Positions 21,645-34,080 of a stretch of 64,000 nt of DNA are shown here, piece after piece. Below the pieces are notes generated by a model, which saw only the letters and a list, made by a program, of their open reading frames with translations, did not search any database and was not told where the DNA came from. The stretch spans positions 9,655,344 to 9,719,343 of the forward strand of contig NC_023756.2 of the NCBI RefSeq assembly GCF_000499845.2, written 5' to 3'. The stretch is from Phaseolus vulgaris (taxonomy: Eukaryota > Streptophyta > Magnoliopsida > Fabales > Fabaceae). The position numbers and the translations under genes are program-made. Position 1 is the first letter of the stretch. Every line of letters begins with the position of its first letter.

Positions 21645-22472
21645 TTTGTTCAATCTGTTTCACCACATAAGGGCCAATATCAGAACCTTAGCTTAGGAAA
21701 CAAAAATAAGAATCACAGTGAACAGCGTTCCCTAAACCCTATTACACGGCAAGTGACAACCAACCCGTCTTCACAAGGTTAAGGGCAAATAAATTAAAAA
21801 AACTGCAAAACTAAAAAAGCAGAAATAAAAACCACCAAACTCAAAATTTTCAGAAGGAAGACTCAGACAAAAGAAAGTGTCAGCAACTAATAGTCTTCCA
21901 CCTCTCCATAAAAGCAAAATCAGAGTGAATATATTTTACGAAATCCTACTACGAACAAATCTGACATCAACCCAAACCAATATTCATCAAGGTTGTAAGG
22001 GTAGAAAAACTTAAAAGCTGCATAACCACAAACCCAAAGGAATAAACACCATCAATCTCCGAATTTTCACTACAATAAGCATGAGAATTTTCACTAGAAC
22101 AAACACGAAACAGTGCTTCTATATCTACCCCTTAAATTCTCACTAGTTACCAGGCACAATATCAGCATACTCTGGATGATACATTACATAAATTAATTGT
22201 TCAAAAACCCTAATTACAATTACAATTGAACAATTGAGAAGAGTAAATTGCAATGATTTGAAATCACTAAAATATCAAATTCAAAGAAAATAAAAACAGG
22301 CTTGATTAAAAATTTCTGTAACTTAGAATTAATTGAAAAAAAGTGAAGGGTTAAGTGAGAGAAAAAGTTGAATAATAGGAGATAGAGAGTGAGTAACAGG
22401 CTTGCCTTCGCCTTCACTTTCAGTTTAGCAGACCACGGAGAGAGAAAATGGAGGCGATGGGAGGTTTTTATA
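21645..22472 (-). promoter_or_regulatory. eS7 promoter, leader exon and leader intron
   Basis: On the minus strand a TATAAAAA box sits at 22,472-22,465. It is followed after about 30 bases by a pyrimidine-rich leader (CTCTCTCCGTGG), as expected of ribosomal-protein genes. A leader intron from about 22,405 to 21,655 is inferred (acceptor GAAACAG before the exon holding the start codon). A telo-box-like AACCCTAA lies near 22,207. Confidence 0.55.
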
Positions 22473-24226
22473 AGTAACAGCTTAGCTTTCAGGATTGGAG
22501 GTTGCCCTAATTTTAGATACACAGAGAGACAACATAATCCCCTATAATCTATACCTATATTTATATTTTCTAATTAAGGGTTTATTTGTATGTATTTTTA
22601 CTTCTTAATTTTATCTTTATATAAATATTTATTTTATTAAACATTTTAGTTATTTTATATTTTTTTACCATTTGTTAAATAATCTTATAATTAGTTGGAA
22701 ATTGTTTTTTTTTTTACTTTTTAAAAATTAATATTTTGTCAAAGTAGTTACCAAAAATTGAATTTTGAATTATGGAATAATTTTAAACATAATTTATAAC
22801 TGTAATTAGGAAGCAGAATTTGATTCTTCATTGTCAAATATGTTCTGAAAAAGTCATATTTTTATCATAATTTGTCGAATTTATAGATTGAATTGAGAAT
22901 AGAATTGGGGTTCACATTTTGTATGATGCTCTCAATCTATCGGCATGCATTTGGTTTTGTTCTTTTAGTGTGAACTCTTTATTTTTTTTCTTTTAATTAG
23001 AACTCTTTGAATGAAGTATAATATTAAATTTTTCTTTAGATGGAAGACTATATAAAAATAAAAAATTGATATTATGAAAGATTAAATGAAGATAAAATTT
23101 GATATTCGTGATTTTTTTTCTACATCAAAATAAATAAAATTATTGTTAACGAATATCTAAATTAATTAAGTTATAACAATATATACAATTTTTTTTTTAC
23201 GTATTCTTATCAAAAATTTTAAAAAAAAAAGAGTTATTATCATTGCTAAGTATTATAATTTATTTGATTTTTATAAGAAAAATAAAAATCAAATTATAAC
23301 GTAAAATAAATAAATAAAAGTAACAAAAATGCACATGAAAGTAATGAGAGTGGAAGAAGAGAAAACAAAAAGAAAGAAGTTTTTCCTTTAGGCAAAAGAA
23401 AATGGAAGTTATTACTCTCCTATCCTTTTTTTTCTTTTTTTTTCTCTTTTTTTTTCTCACAAAAGTTATTTTCTCTTCTCCCACTCCCTAGGTTCCCACT
23501 CTCTCTCCACTTCTTCTCCCAACATAAATAATTTATATATTTACATAATTTTGTTTTGTTGGATACTTACACATCAGAAAAGCAGTTTTTAAAACAAAAA
23601 TATACTATCATTCTTAAAATCTAATTCACATTTAATAAAAATTTCAAATGCTCATAATAAAATAATAAAATAAGTATTAGTATAAGAATAAAATAGGAAA
23701 TAAAATGTGATGATGAATATTTTTATATATAGGTATAGATTATCATATTTATATTTGTATTTATTAACATAAATTATAAATTTATACTCTTAATATAAGT
23801 ACAGTATGCAAATAATAATATCTTATTTGATTTTAAATATTAGTTTTCATACAATTTGTCTTTTATTCAGTGATTATTCACAAACATGATAAGTACTATA
23901 TAGGATCCAAATTTTGATTAAAATCCTTACTATATTTTAAAAGAATTACAAAATTTTAAAAATAAAATAAAAAATATTTAAATAGATATGTATTTATTAT
24001 AGTTTTATATTTTATTTATTTAATAAATAAATATAGAAGAAAAGAAAATATGTTGGAAATATTTATTTCAAAATTATTTTGTGGTTGAATACTTTTCTAA
24101 AGATTTGAATTGAATGTTGTTGTAACGGTAATAAGATTTAATTAGAAATCAGTTGTCAAAGAAAGTGATAAATGGATCAAACATTTAGATTAAAAATATT
24201 AAATATTGTACATATTTGATTTGATA

Positions 24227-24248
24227 ATATATATATATATATATATAT
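24227..24248. repeat. (AT)11 microsatellite
   Basis: Uninterrupted AT dinucleotides, seen directly. Confidence 0.9.
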
Positions 24249-25425
24249 CTTAATTAAGAAATATGTTTAAATAAATATTTGTTTGATTGATTCAGATTCA
24301 GATTTAAGAAAAGAAAACAATGGGATGGGGAAATTAAAAGCTACCATTGTTCACAAAGAAGTTGCAAAATATTAACAAAATTTATTTACTTATTATTGTT
24401 ATTATTTAATAGATAAAAGATGATTATATATATATATAATTACCACATTCTCTCTAATTAAAAAAAATAGAGAAAAAAAATAGGAACACTAACATTGCGA
24501 ATTTAAAAACATGCATTGATTAGAACAAACTAATTATCACTGCTCTACTCTTGAAGATGACAATGATCTCCCTCTGGATTAATCTAATACAATTATATAT
24601 TTTATGTCAAACTATTAATAAAAAAGACAAATTAATTAAATATTGGTAAAAAAAAGAAAAGAAGAAGAATAAAGTGTTTTGTCATCATTTCAGACACTTT
24701 TTGTTTATTCTAGAATTTTCGGTTTCCGAATACACATTTACTGGTTGGGTGTTGCAATTGTGAAGCCACCCACAAATACAAGGCACAAAAGTCTTAAAAC
24801 AGAGGTCAAACAATATAAATTCATGCGCGGCAAGTATTTTTGTGGGCTTGCAATACAAAAACGCAATGCATGTAAAGAAGATGGAACAATTGAAACAAAA
24901 CAATAAAATAATAGAAAAAAAGGAGGATGAGGTTTGAGATAAGTTAATATTGTAACTGATGAGTTTAAGGAACAATGATTAATATAGGAATCGTAATTAA
25001 CATAGTAACCGGAACCGCAATTAAGAGTGAGAGAAGTGAGAAGTTTTGATAGAGAGAAAAGTAGAGAGTGTTGATAGAGAGAAAAATGAGAAGTTTTGAA
25101 GGAAGTTTTGTTTCATTTTATTAGAAGAAAAAAAAGTGAATAAAAAAATGACGGGAATGTCCAAAATAAGAATAAAATGACAAAAAACCTCTTATTATAT
25201 ATTTTAAAATAATAAAATAAAATATTGGTATAAGGATAAAATGAGAAAGTAAATGTGTACACAAAAAAGCGTGGAGAATCCTCTTTATATATAGGTATAA
25301 ATATATTTACATAATGTATATTTAAATTTGAATATAATATAATTATTGATTTTTCTAAAATGTGTTTCTATCATAAAAAAAAAACAACAACGGTTTAAAA
25401 TTTTATTAGAAATAAAAAATATTTA

Positions 25426-25431
<6 letters not shown>

Positions 25432-25464
<33 letters not shown>
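25432..25464. repeat. (AT)16 microsatellite
   Basis: Uninterrupted AT dinucleotides, seen directly. Confidence 0.9.
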
Positions 25465-25467
<3 letters not shown>

Positions 25468-25932
25468 AAAAGTTGAAGGAGACAATTTTTTATCTTTTAA
25501 TAGGGTGTTTCTTATTTTCTTATTGCACCACATTAAATTTCTACTTACATCCCATCAAAATCTTTTTGCACACCATCATCAATTTTAAAATTTAATTTTC
25601 ATAACATAAAAGTCAATTGCAGAAATAAAAATTTAGAAGAGGATTTTTTTATTGAAATAATCTTTTCATAATTACTATTTTACCTTCTTATTGGAATTAT
25701 TATATTTTCCATATAAATGTATATAGAAAGTGTATCAATGTATAATATACATGGTAAAAATAAGGCAATAAAATGGTAGATAGGCATAACATATGAAGTA
25801 GCGAATTATATGGAGCATGTCTCTCTGACGGTATATAAACAGTAGGCATGCGTTGGATGAATATACAAAAATATTCTTTTCATAATATTTGATATGGTAT
25901 GGGATCATTCTTCTACATGACATAAAGATTAT

Positions 25933-27378
25933 TTGTTGCCACCTTGCGCCAATCAATCCACTCATAGCCAAGGTTCTCTCCCAAGTACAAGATACCCACT
26001 TTCTCATTTTATTTCTTATTCCAACTTATTTTCGGCTCACAACAATTTTTTAGCTAACATTTGTACGCATAGAGAGCCTTCATCATATGATCAACTCATT
26101 CTTTCTCCCCACTGGAAGGAAGCCATGGAATCTAAATTATTAGCATTGACATAAAACAACACCCAGAGCATTGTTTCATTACCAGCTGGCGACAAACCCA
26201 TAGGATGTCGATGGGTTTATAAAATAAAATGTAGGTCAGATGGGAGCATCGAACGATAGAAGGTGCGCTTAGTCGCCAAAGACTACACGCAAGTGGAAGA
26301 GATTGACTATATTGTGACTTGTTCTCCTACTGCTAAACTTACGACATTACGTTGTCTTTTGACTGTTGCAGCTGCTAGAAACTGGTTCACCTACCAACTT
26401 GACGTAAAAAATGCATTTTTGCACGATGACCTTCATGGAACTTCCTCCCGGATTTCGCCGACAAGGGGAAAATTTGGTTTGTCGACTTCATAAGTCTTTG
26501 TATGGATTAAAACAAGCATCCCAAAACTGGTTTGCTACTTTCTCTAAGGTTATCCAAAAGGCAAGATATATTCAATCAAAAGTAGATTATTCTTTATTTA
26601 ACAAGACTGTTGGATCATCTTTCACACTTGTCTTGCTATATGTCGATGATAAATCAAGCATCTTAAGGAATTTTTACTCCAACATTTTCGAATCAATGAT
26701 CTTAACACCTTAAAATGTTTTCTAGGAATTGAATTTTCTCAGTCTAAACATGACATTTTTATGTCTCAAAGAAAATATGTGATGGACATTTTGGACGATA
26801 CAGGTTTAACTGGGACAAACCCGGAGAAGTTCCCCATTGAGCAAAATTTAAAACTCACTTTTACTAATGGTGATTTATTACGTGACCCAACTAAATATCA
26901 TAAGTTAGTTGGAAGACTCATTTACCTCACCATCACTAGGCCAAATATTGTTTATTTAGTTAGAGCTTTAAGCCAGTTTATTGCAAGAGTCTCGCAAAAC
27001 ACACTGGGATGCAACATTACGATTTCTAGAGTACATTAAGGGGACACCTGGACAATGATTATTACTTCCATTTGATAATAATCTTAAGATGAAAGCCTAT
27101 TGTGATTCAAATTGGATTTATTACTCACTCTTACCGATGGTGATTTATTACATGACCCAACTAAATATCACACGTTAGTTCATTTACCTCGCTGTCACTA
27201 GGCTAAATATTATTTACTCAGATAGAACTTTAAGCCAGTTTATGCAAGGGTCTCTCAAAACACACTGGGATGCAACATTATGGGTTCTGAAGTACATAAA
27301 GGGGACACTTGGGCAATGATTATTATTTTCCTCTAATAATGATCTTAAGATGAAAGCCTATTGTGATTCAGATTGAGG
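25933..27378 (+). pseudogene. Ty1/copia polyprotein remnant: reverse transcriptase with internal duplication
   Basis: Translation gives the start of the copia RT domain: [46 protein letters not shown] and [16 protein letters not shown], then [13 protein letters not shown]. After a frameshift near 26,430 it continues with [31 protein letters not shown] and the catalytic LLYVDD. The tail FLGIEFSQSK, MSQRKYVMDIL and KYHKLVGRLIYLTITRPNI follows after a small gap. About 26,855-27,116 is repeated, diverged, at 27,124-27,378 (offset 270 bp). Several stops and frameshifts show it is dead. No LTRs were recognised. Confidence 0.85.
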
Positions 27379-28111
27379 AGGATGCCATATTACTCTAAAA
27401 CTATTGCATTTTCCTAGAAAATTCATTAGTATCTTAAGGATAATTAGTTAGTATACAATGACTCTTTTTGTTTTGTTATGATTTATGATACAATTGACGC
27501 GTTTATATGATAACAAAATGATTTATTACTAAGATTAGGTTTAATTTGGTTTGATCATAAATTTTCTCTCTATTTATTGATCAGGTATATGGTAATTGTC
27601 TAGAAGTATAACATTGAAGCAAACAAATAAATAGATGAATTCTCGTTAGAAACTTCACCAAGATTATTTGTGCAACTTACTAATAGATATATTTGTCTGT
27701 ATTTTCCTGAAACACAAGTTCGTAGCTAAACTCGCAAGTTTACATTTGATTTATTAATTCAAGGATTATTGTGTCAGTAATTACCCACTAATCATTTTAT
27801 TGGTAAAGGTGAAAACAATACTTTCCATCTGTGTTTATCCATTTGAAGTTCTATTTGATAATTTGCACACACAAAATTGTCACTAAAAAGCTATTATAAG
27901 TTATTGTTGTAATTAAAGTTGATCTTTAAAGCCTTTTAAAAATATATTTATTAGTTGATATTTTAAGTTATCAATTCTTTATTAAACTTTAACATTTTTA
28001 AAATATCGTACTGAAGAAAATGGATAAAGGTGTATATCCAAATCAATATATTTTCATACTTTACTATTACTATTATTATTATTATTATTTTAATTTAAAA
28101 AAATCAGTTTT
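27379..28111. other. A+T-rich intergenic DNA
   Basis: No gene. An (ATT)n run lies at about 28,068-28,090, next to the LINE insertion site. Confidence 0.4.
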
Positions 28112-28127
28112 AAGAAAGACTTTAAAA
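28112..28127 (+). repeat. 5' target-site duplication of the L1-type LINE
   Basis: AAGAAAGACTTTAAAA (16 bp), repeated exactly at 35,247-35,262 after the element's A-tail. This is the mark of target-primed reverse transcription. Confidence 0.88.
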
Positions 28128-28133
28128 TGCAAA

Positions 28134-30369
28134 ATGGCGGAAAGGGTGGGAAACAGAGGTCATGCTAATAGGGTGGGGTCAGGGAAGTGAAAACGATTTC
28201 TCTTCGTTCTTCTTCTCCAACTTTTCGCATGGACTTGGTTAAAAGGATATGATTAAGGTTTTCCAAAAACGGACAAGGGTGAAGGACGTTTTTATCTCAA
28301 GAAGATTAAACAAATGGGGGAAGAGGTTTGGTTTCGTGAGGTTTTTCGATGTTAGAGATGAAAGGAGCCTGGAGAGAGATCTGGACCAGATTTACATTGG
28401 AAGTAGGAAACTGTACGTGAACATTCCGAAATATAGAAGACATCAGTATGGTCCAAAAAAGGAGGAGAGGAGGATGCCGTGGGAACTGCCAAGAGAACGT
28501 CAGGTGACAGCAAGGAAGAGCGTTACGAAGGAAGATGAGACCATTAGGAAACATGGAGGCAAGGAGATCTGGGTGGAGAAGAGTGGAAAGAGGACCTATG
28601 CTGAAGCTGTTTCAGGTGAATACCAGGACGGATGGAAGGGCGTGGCTTTTAAAACACAACACCTTTCTCTACCCTGGATGAAAAGAAGTGTAGTAGGGAC
28701 CCTTGACAATGGAATGGATTTTGGCATGTTGGGAGAGGAGCTTGTGAAGGGAGGAATGTCAATGATAAGAGCGAGATCCTTAGGTGATAATCTTGTTCTG
28801 ATAACCCTAAGAGAGGGGGAGGTGATGGAGGTTATTATGAAGAATAACAAAGAGTGGTTCGACGCTATGTTTACAGATGTTAAACCATGGTCGTTGGATA
28901 GTGGTGCAAGTCATAAATCTGTCTGGGTGAAATGTTATGGGGTGCCATTACCGTTCTGAAATAAGGATTGCTTCTCCAAAGTGGTCGGAGAGATTTCCAA
29001 GGCGGCCAAGCTAGTGTCCATCGAAAACTCTACGTTAACATGGGAGGTCCTTGAATACGCAAGGCTGAAAGTCCGGGTTCAGAATCTTGGTAGTGTCAAG
29101 CTAGTGAGGAAAATGCGGATTAACAAACATGTATGTAGTATTTTCATCGAAGAGGAGGCCATTGGATGTGAAGGACGAGGGTATAATGGCAATCCATATG
29201 TGGAAGACTCCACTGATAGTGTGTCCTCCATGGATACATATGTAGAAGATACCGACTTCTCTGAGGTGAATGGCGAGGAGAAGGGCAGTTAGAGGTTCAG
29301 GGATGATTGCTGACCAGAAGGGGGAGAAGGCAGAGAAAAGATTGGGGGAGACAATGAACAGTACCCGAAAAAGTCAAACTTCCGTTTTGAGGGATCTACC
29401 TCGAAAAGTAAGGGCTATCAGGGCAAAGGTGGTATTTCTTATATGAATGGAGAAAGTGTGGGTCAGGCGGCAAATGAAAGTAATCTCTGTGTCTGTCTAC
29501 CTGCCCCAGACTGTGTATGGACCAGCTATAGCAACCCTACTCTAGCTGACTTAGCTAAAGTGGTGGTTGAAATAGAATGCTTGAGTAACCAAAAGGAATT
29601 CTCTGAAGGTTTGGGTCGGGTATGCAGGAGCGAGGCCCAGTTGAGCGGCGATGGGTCCCATGGATCAACCCAAAAGAACGTAAGGAATGAGGAGTTAGTG
29701 ATCCAGACAATGTTTGAGGGTTCTGAGACAAGGGAATCACATAACGAAGGAGATAAGTTGAAAAGAACGCAGGTAGAGGGATCGGAAGTGAGAGCTAGTT
29801 TAGAAGAATGGCAGGCTCATAACAAAAGGTTAAGTCCCAAAAAGGCAAATGAAATACAATACGGTGCGAGCAGTGGGGAAAGGGGGTTGCAAATCTGCAT
29901 CGTGATGCAAGGAGGTAGTGAACATGATGAAGTTGCAGGTGCAATGGTTTCGGCGGCGCGGATATCTAACCTGGTAGGCGGCGAAGTTGGAATCTCCGAG
30001 AGAAGCAAATCAAGCTCTCCACTGCGCCATCGTAAGAAGAAAGGGTTAACGGAATTGGGGGACTCTTGCCCTTTTCCGAGGCGGTCTGGAAGGATTAAAG
30101 CAAGAATGCCTCAAGCAGGGGCAATGGCTCACAATACAGACAAAATCTCATCATCCTCTATTTCTGACAAAAACATCTATATGTGTAATTCACGCTTAGA
30201 TGAACCTGATGATCGGGCAGGACCATCCAAGCTATGGGAAGTGGGAAAACAAGTCGGGATTAGGTGCCGCAAGGGAGAAAATGAGGTTGTAAGAGAGTAT
30301 GGGAATATGGAAGTCAGAGATTCAGAGGTTGTTTCACGCTCTGAGACGGGTAATAAAAACTTGTCTTAA
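28134..30369 (+). pseudogene. LINE ORF1: RRM plus DUF4283-like nucleic-acid-binding protein, disrupted
   Basis: ORF1 begins ATGGCGGAAAGG at 28,134 and shifts frame once near 28,185. It then reads in one frame to TAA 30,367-30,369. The N-terminus is an RNA recognition motif: FFFSNF (RNP2-like), then KVFQKRTRVKDVFISRRLNK and RFGFVRFFDV (RNP1), then LYVNIPKY. A DUF4283-like region follows (EWFDAMFTDVKPW, SVWVKCYGVPLPF, NKDCFSKVVGEI), then a long, polar, low-complexity tail with PLRHRKKKG. In-frame stops lie at TAA 28,240, TGA 28,957, TAG 29,290 and TGA about 29,311. RRM-bearing ORF1 proteins coat LINE RNA. No CCHC zinc knuckle was noticed. Confidence 0.8.
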
Positions 30370-33300
30370 TGATTATTGTGAACTTAAATATTAGAGGTGT
30401 GGGGGGAAGCTCAAAAGCGAGGTATTTGAGACAAGTTATTGCTTGTCAGGGGGCGGATCTTGTGTGTCTGCAAGAAACAAAGGCTAAGGAGTTCTCGGCA
30501 GCAAGATGTTATTCCTTGTGGGGGGATAACAAAGTAGGATGGGTTCATTACGAAGGCGTTAATGGTAGTGGCAGTTTGTTGTCCATGTGGCACGAAGAAG
30601 CGTTTCTCTATGCAAACCACGTCATGGGGGAAGGGCTTCATTGCAGTTTTCGGCAACCATGTTAAAACAAACACTAGTTGTGTAGTGGTCAATGTTTATG
30701 CTGCTTGTTCCTTGAGTGAGAAGAAGACCCTTTGGGAGGATCTGTCTAACCTTAAAGCGGCTTCACAAGAGTTGGTATGGTGCCTGTATGGTGATTTCAA
30801 CGCCATCAGAAGCCGGAATGAGAGGAAAGGTGTAAGGGAGAGGGCTAGTCAATCAGGTGAGATTATTGGATTTAATAGTTTCATCGATACCAACTCTTTT
30901 CTCGAATTGCCTTTAGTAGGGAAGAAATTCACTTGGTTTAAGGCTAATGGAACGACAAAGAGCAGATTAGACCGAGTTCTTGTTTCGGAAGCGTGGATGG
31001 AGATATGGCCTATGAGTAAACAGTATATGCAGAGAAGGGAAGTCTCGGACCACTGTGCAATAGTGGTAAAGTATGTGGAAAAGAATTGGGGGCCCAAACC
31101 TTTCCGATCCATCGATGCGTGGTTTATGGAAAAGGGGTTTAGTGAGATGGTCAAGAATAACTGGTTATCATACCCTGTGCAAGGGAGTGTTTTCATAAAG
31201 ATCAAGGAGAAATTGAAGCTTTTGAAAGGTGATCTAAAAGTCTGGAATAGGGATGAGTTTGGCAACATCCAAACAAACAAGATGAGGATTCTGCAGGAAT
31301 TGGAGGCCTTAGATTCCCATGATTGCATCAACGACCTTGGGGAAGATGATAGGCTGAAGAGGTATGAGTTGGTAGGTCGCTTGAAGGAAACTGAAAAGAA
31401 ACTAGACTCCCTCATTTGTCAAAAAGCTAGAGCAAAATGGTTCAAGTACGGGGACACGTGTACCAAGTTTTTTCACTCATCTCTGAGGTGGAGAAGACTT
31501 AGAAATGAGGTGAAAGGGGTTGAGGTTGGTGGTATCTGGTGCGAGGAACCTTGTACAGTGCGTCAAGAAGCCAAGAAACTTTTTGAAAACAGATTTACGG
31601 CTACGAAGGACTTTGGTGTTAGACTTGATATGGTTGATTTTAAGTCCCTATCCAGGGAGGATAATATTTCCCTAACAGCCGCTTTTTCTGAGCAAGAGAT
31701 TAGAGATGTGGTGTGGCTTTGTGATGGTTCGAAGAGCCCAGGGCCAGATAGTTTTAACATGAACTTTATCAAGAAAAGCTGGGGGGGTTCTAAAAGACGA
31801 CATAGTGGCAGCGACGACCATTTTTCATGAAAATGGGCACATTCCAAATGGTTGTAATGCCTCCTTCGTAGCTTTTATACCCAAGGTAAAAGATCCGGTT
31901 ATGCTTGAGCAATACAGACCTATCTCCCTTGTAGGTGCAGTTTACAAAATTATTTCGAAAGTTTTAGCGGGAAGGATGAAGAAAGTCATCGACTCTGTCA
32001 TTGATGAATGCCAATCGGCTTTCTTAAAGAATAAATGGATTCTGGACAGTGTGCTCTTGGCCAACGAGGTGGTAGAGGACCTGAGGAGGGGTGGAAAGAG
32101 TGGTTTGTGTTTTAAGGTGGGTTTTGAAAAAGCCTACGTGATATGATTCCAAATTCTCATCACTACGACTCAGTCAGATGGGAGTTCCTATATGAAATGT
32201 TAAATAGGATGGGGTTCGATAACAGATGGGTCAGGTGGATCAAAGGCTGCCTGGAAAGCGCAACGGTGTTTGTGCTTGTCAATGGTAGCCCTACTGAGGA
32301 ATTCAAGCCGTCGAGAGGGTTAAGGCAGGGCGATCCTCTCGCTCCTCTTTTGTTTATAGTGGTTGCGGAAGGGCTGGCTGGGCTGGTAAGGCAAGGTGTG
32401 AAGGCAAATCTCCTATCTGGTATAAAAGTAGGAAGAAAAGAGGTAGAAATTACCATCCTTCAGTACGCAGATGACACTCTTTTTCTATGCCAGGACTCCT
32501 TCAGTAATGTTATCACCTTGAAGTCTATTCTTAGGGGGTTTGAGCTAGCCTCAGGGTTGAAGATTAACTTCCATAAGTCAAAACTAGTAGGCATAAATGT
32601 CTTGGAAAGCAATTTGGACTGCTATGCAAAGACTCTGAACTGTGGCCAGATGGTTGTACCTTTCAACTATCTAGGCTTAAAAGTGGGGGGTAATCCGAGG
32701 AAGAAAAAATTCTGGGAACCTGTCCTAAAAAAACTAAAGTCAAGACTTAGTGTGTGGAAAGGGAGGTTTCTCTCAATGGCAGGCAGACTGTGCTTAATCA
32801 AATATGTGTTATTTGCTACACCGCTCTACTACCTGTCTCTTTTCAAAGCACCAGAGGTGCTCTGTAAAAGCATCATTAGCATTTAAAGGAGGTTCCTATG
32901 GGGGTGGGGAAAGGAGAAGATGTCTATATCTTGGGTTAGCTGGAGAGACTTGTGCAGAACAAAAGAGGAAGGTGGACTGGGAATCAGAGACATTCGGAAG
33001 TTCAATTATGCTCTTATGGCAAAGTGGATGTGGCGGTATAGCTCTGACGAGAAAGGGAGGTGGAAGGAAGTGATTGAATCGAAGTATGGTCTGGGTATTA
33101 ATAGTGATTCTGTGCCTATTAAATATCAGTCATGGTGGTGGAGGGATTTGACGAGCATATATAGGGAGGGAGGAGGAGATGGGTGGTTCCAAGACGAAGT
33201 TGGATGGAGAATAGGGAGTGGAGATAAAAAAATTTTTTGGGAGGATGTGTGGGTAGGAAATTCAAAGCTAAAAAATTTGTTCCCGAGACTATACTCCCTA

Positions 33301-34080
33301 TCGTTAAACCAAGGCCACAAGTTGGAAGAAGTGGGAGAATGGGAAGGATCGATATGGAGGTGGTCCTTAAGATGGAGGAGAGGTAGATTTGAGTGGGAAA
33401 CCTCATTAGAAGCTGAGTTGGAAGGCCTCCTATCCAGGGTCAAAGTAAGGAAGGATGAAAAGGATGCTCTCGAGTGGAGATGTGAGGCTAATGGCTGCTT
33501 CACAGTGAGCTCCGCGTATGAGTACCTAGTCAGGACGACTAGGGCCCCTCAAATTGATGTCTTCAAACACCTTTGGAAGACGAAGACGTTCCCCAATGTT
33601 ATATTCACAGCCTGGAGGGTGTTGCTGAACAAAATTCCAACTAGGATGTGGTTGAGAAGGAGAGGGATTCCACTAGACACATATGTATGTGCTCTTTGTG
33701 AACTTAAGGAAGAGTCCTGCCAACATCTCTTCCTGGAGTGTAAGGTTGCTAGTCGTGTATGGGATCTATGCCTTAGATGGATTGGAATTCTCTACGTCCA
33801 ACATAACGATGTTAGGAATCATTTTGAAAGTTTTATGTTGACCCAGGGCAGTAATAAACAAAATCAGATCTGGAAAGGGGTTTGGGCTACCATTATACGA
33901 TGTTTGTGGAATCATAGGAATTCAGTAGCTTTTAATCAAGGTGTTGTGGATGAGGAAGAAGTCCTTCAAAAGGCCCAACTAAAGTCATGGTTATGGTTAA
34001 AACATAAGGGGAATAAGTTTACCTACTCTTTTTCTTATTGGGTGTTGAACCCAATGATTTGTATTAGTAGCTATAAGTAG
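30369..34080 (+). pseudogene. LINE ORF2: endonuclease, reverse transcriptase, zf-RVT, disrupted
   Basis: About 1,240 codons. The apurinic-type endonuclease comes first: MIIVNLNIRGVG, CLQETKA, YGDFNAI, SRLDRVLVS, SDHCAIVV. Then the reverse transcriptase: SPGPDSFN, YRPISLVG, FEKAY, GLRQGDPLAPLLF, the catalytic YADD in LQYADDTLFL, and FNYLGLKVGG. Last is a zf-RVT module (CALCELKEESCQHLFLEC, 33,690-33,750). No C-terminal RNase H is seen. Lesions: frameshifts in G-runs at about 30,626-30,640 and 31,779-31,786; a 29-nt insertion at 32,138-32,166; TAA at 32,884. The first catalytic Asp of RT motif A reads Gly (VGFEKAY). The ATG overlaps the ORF1 stop (TAATGA). Confidence 0.88.

Larger units (their letters stand above)
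22510..25920. other. Intergenic A+T-rich block with repeat copies
   Basis: No gene on either strand. Two direct copies of a repeat end are seen at about 23,650-23,750 and 25,200-25,310 (AATAATAAAATAA..ATT.GTATAA.GA, then TTTATATATAGGTATA). A related end (CTATACCTATA) occurs inverted at about 22,540. Microsatellites at 24,227 and 25,432 are listed separately. Purine-rich GAGAGAAAAG repeats occur at 25,030-25,100. Confidence 0.4.

Noticed and set aside
29555..31415. Long minus-strand open frames opposite LINE ORF1/ORF2 (up to 188 codons)
   Set aside because: Antisense shadows of G-rich coding sequence; translations have no domain features.
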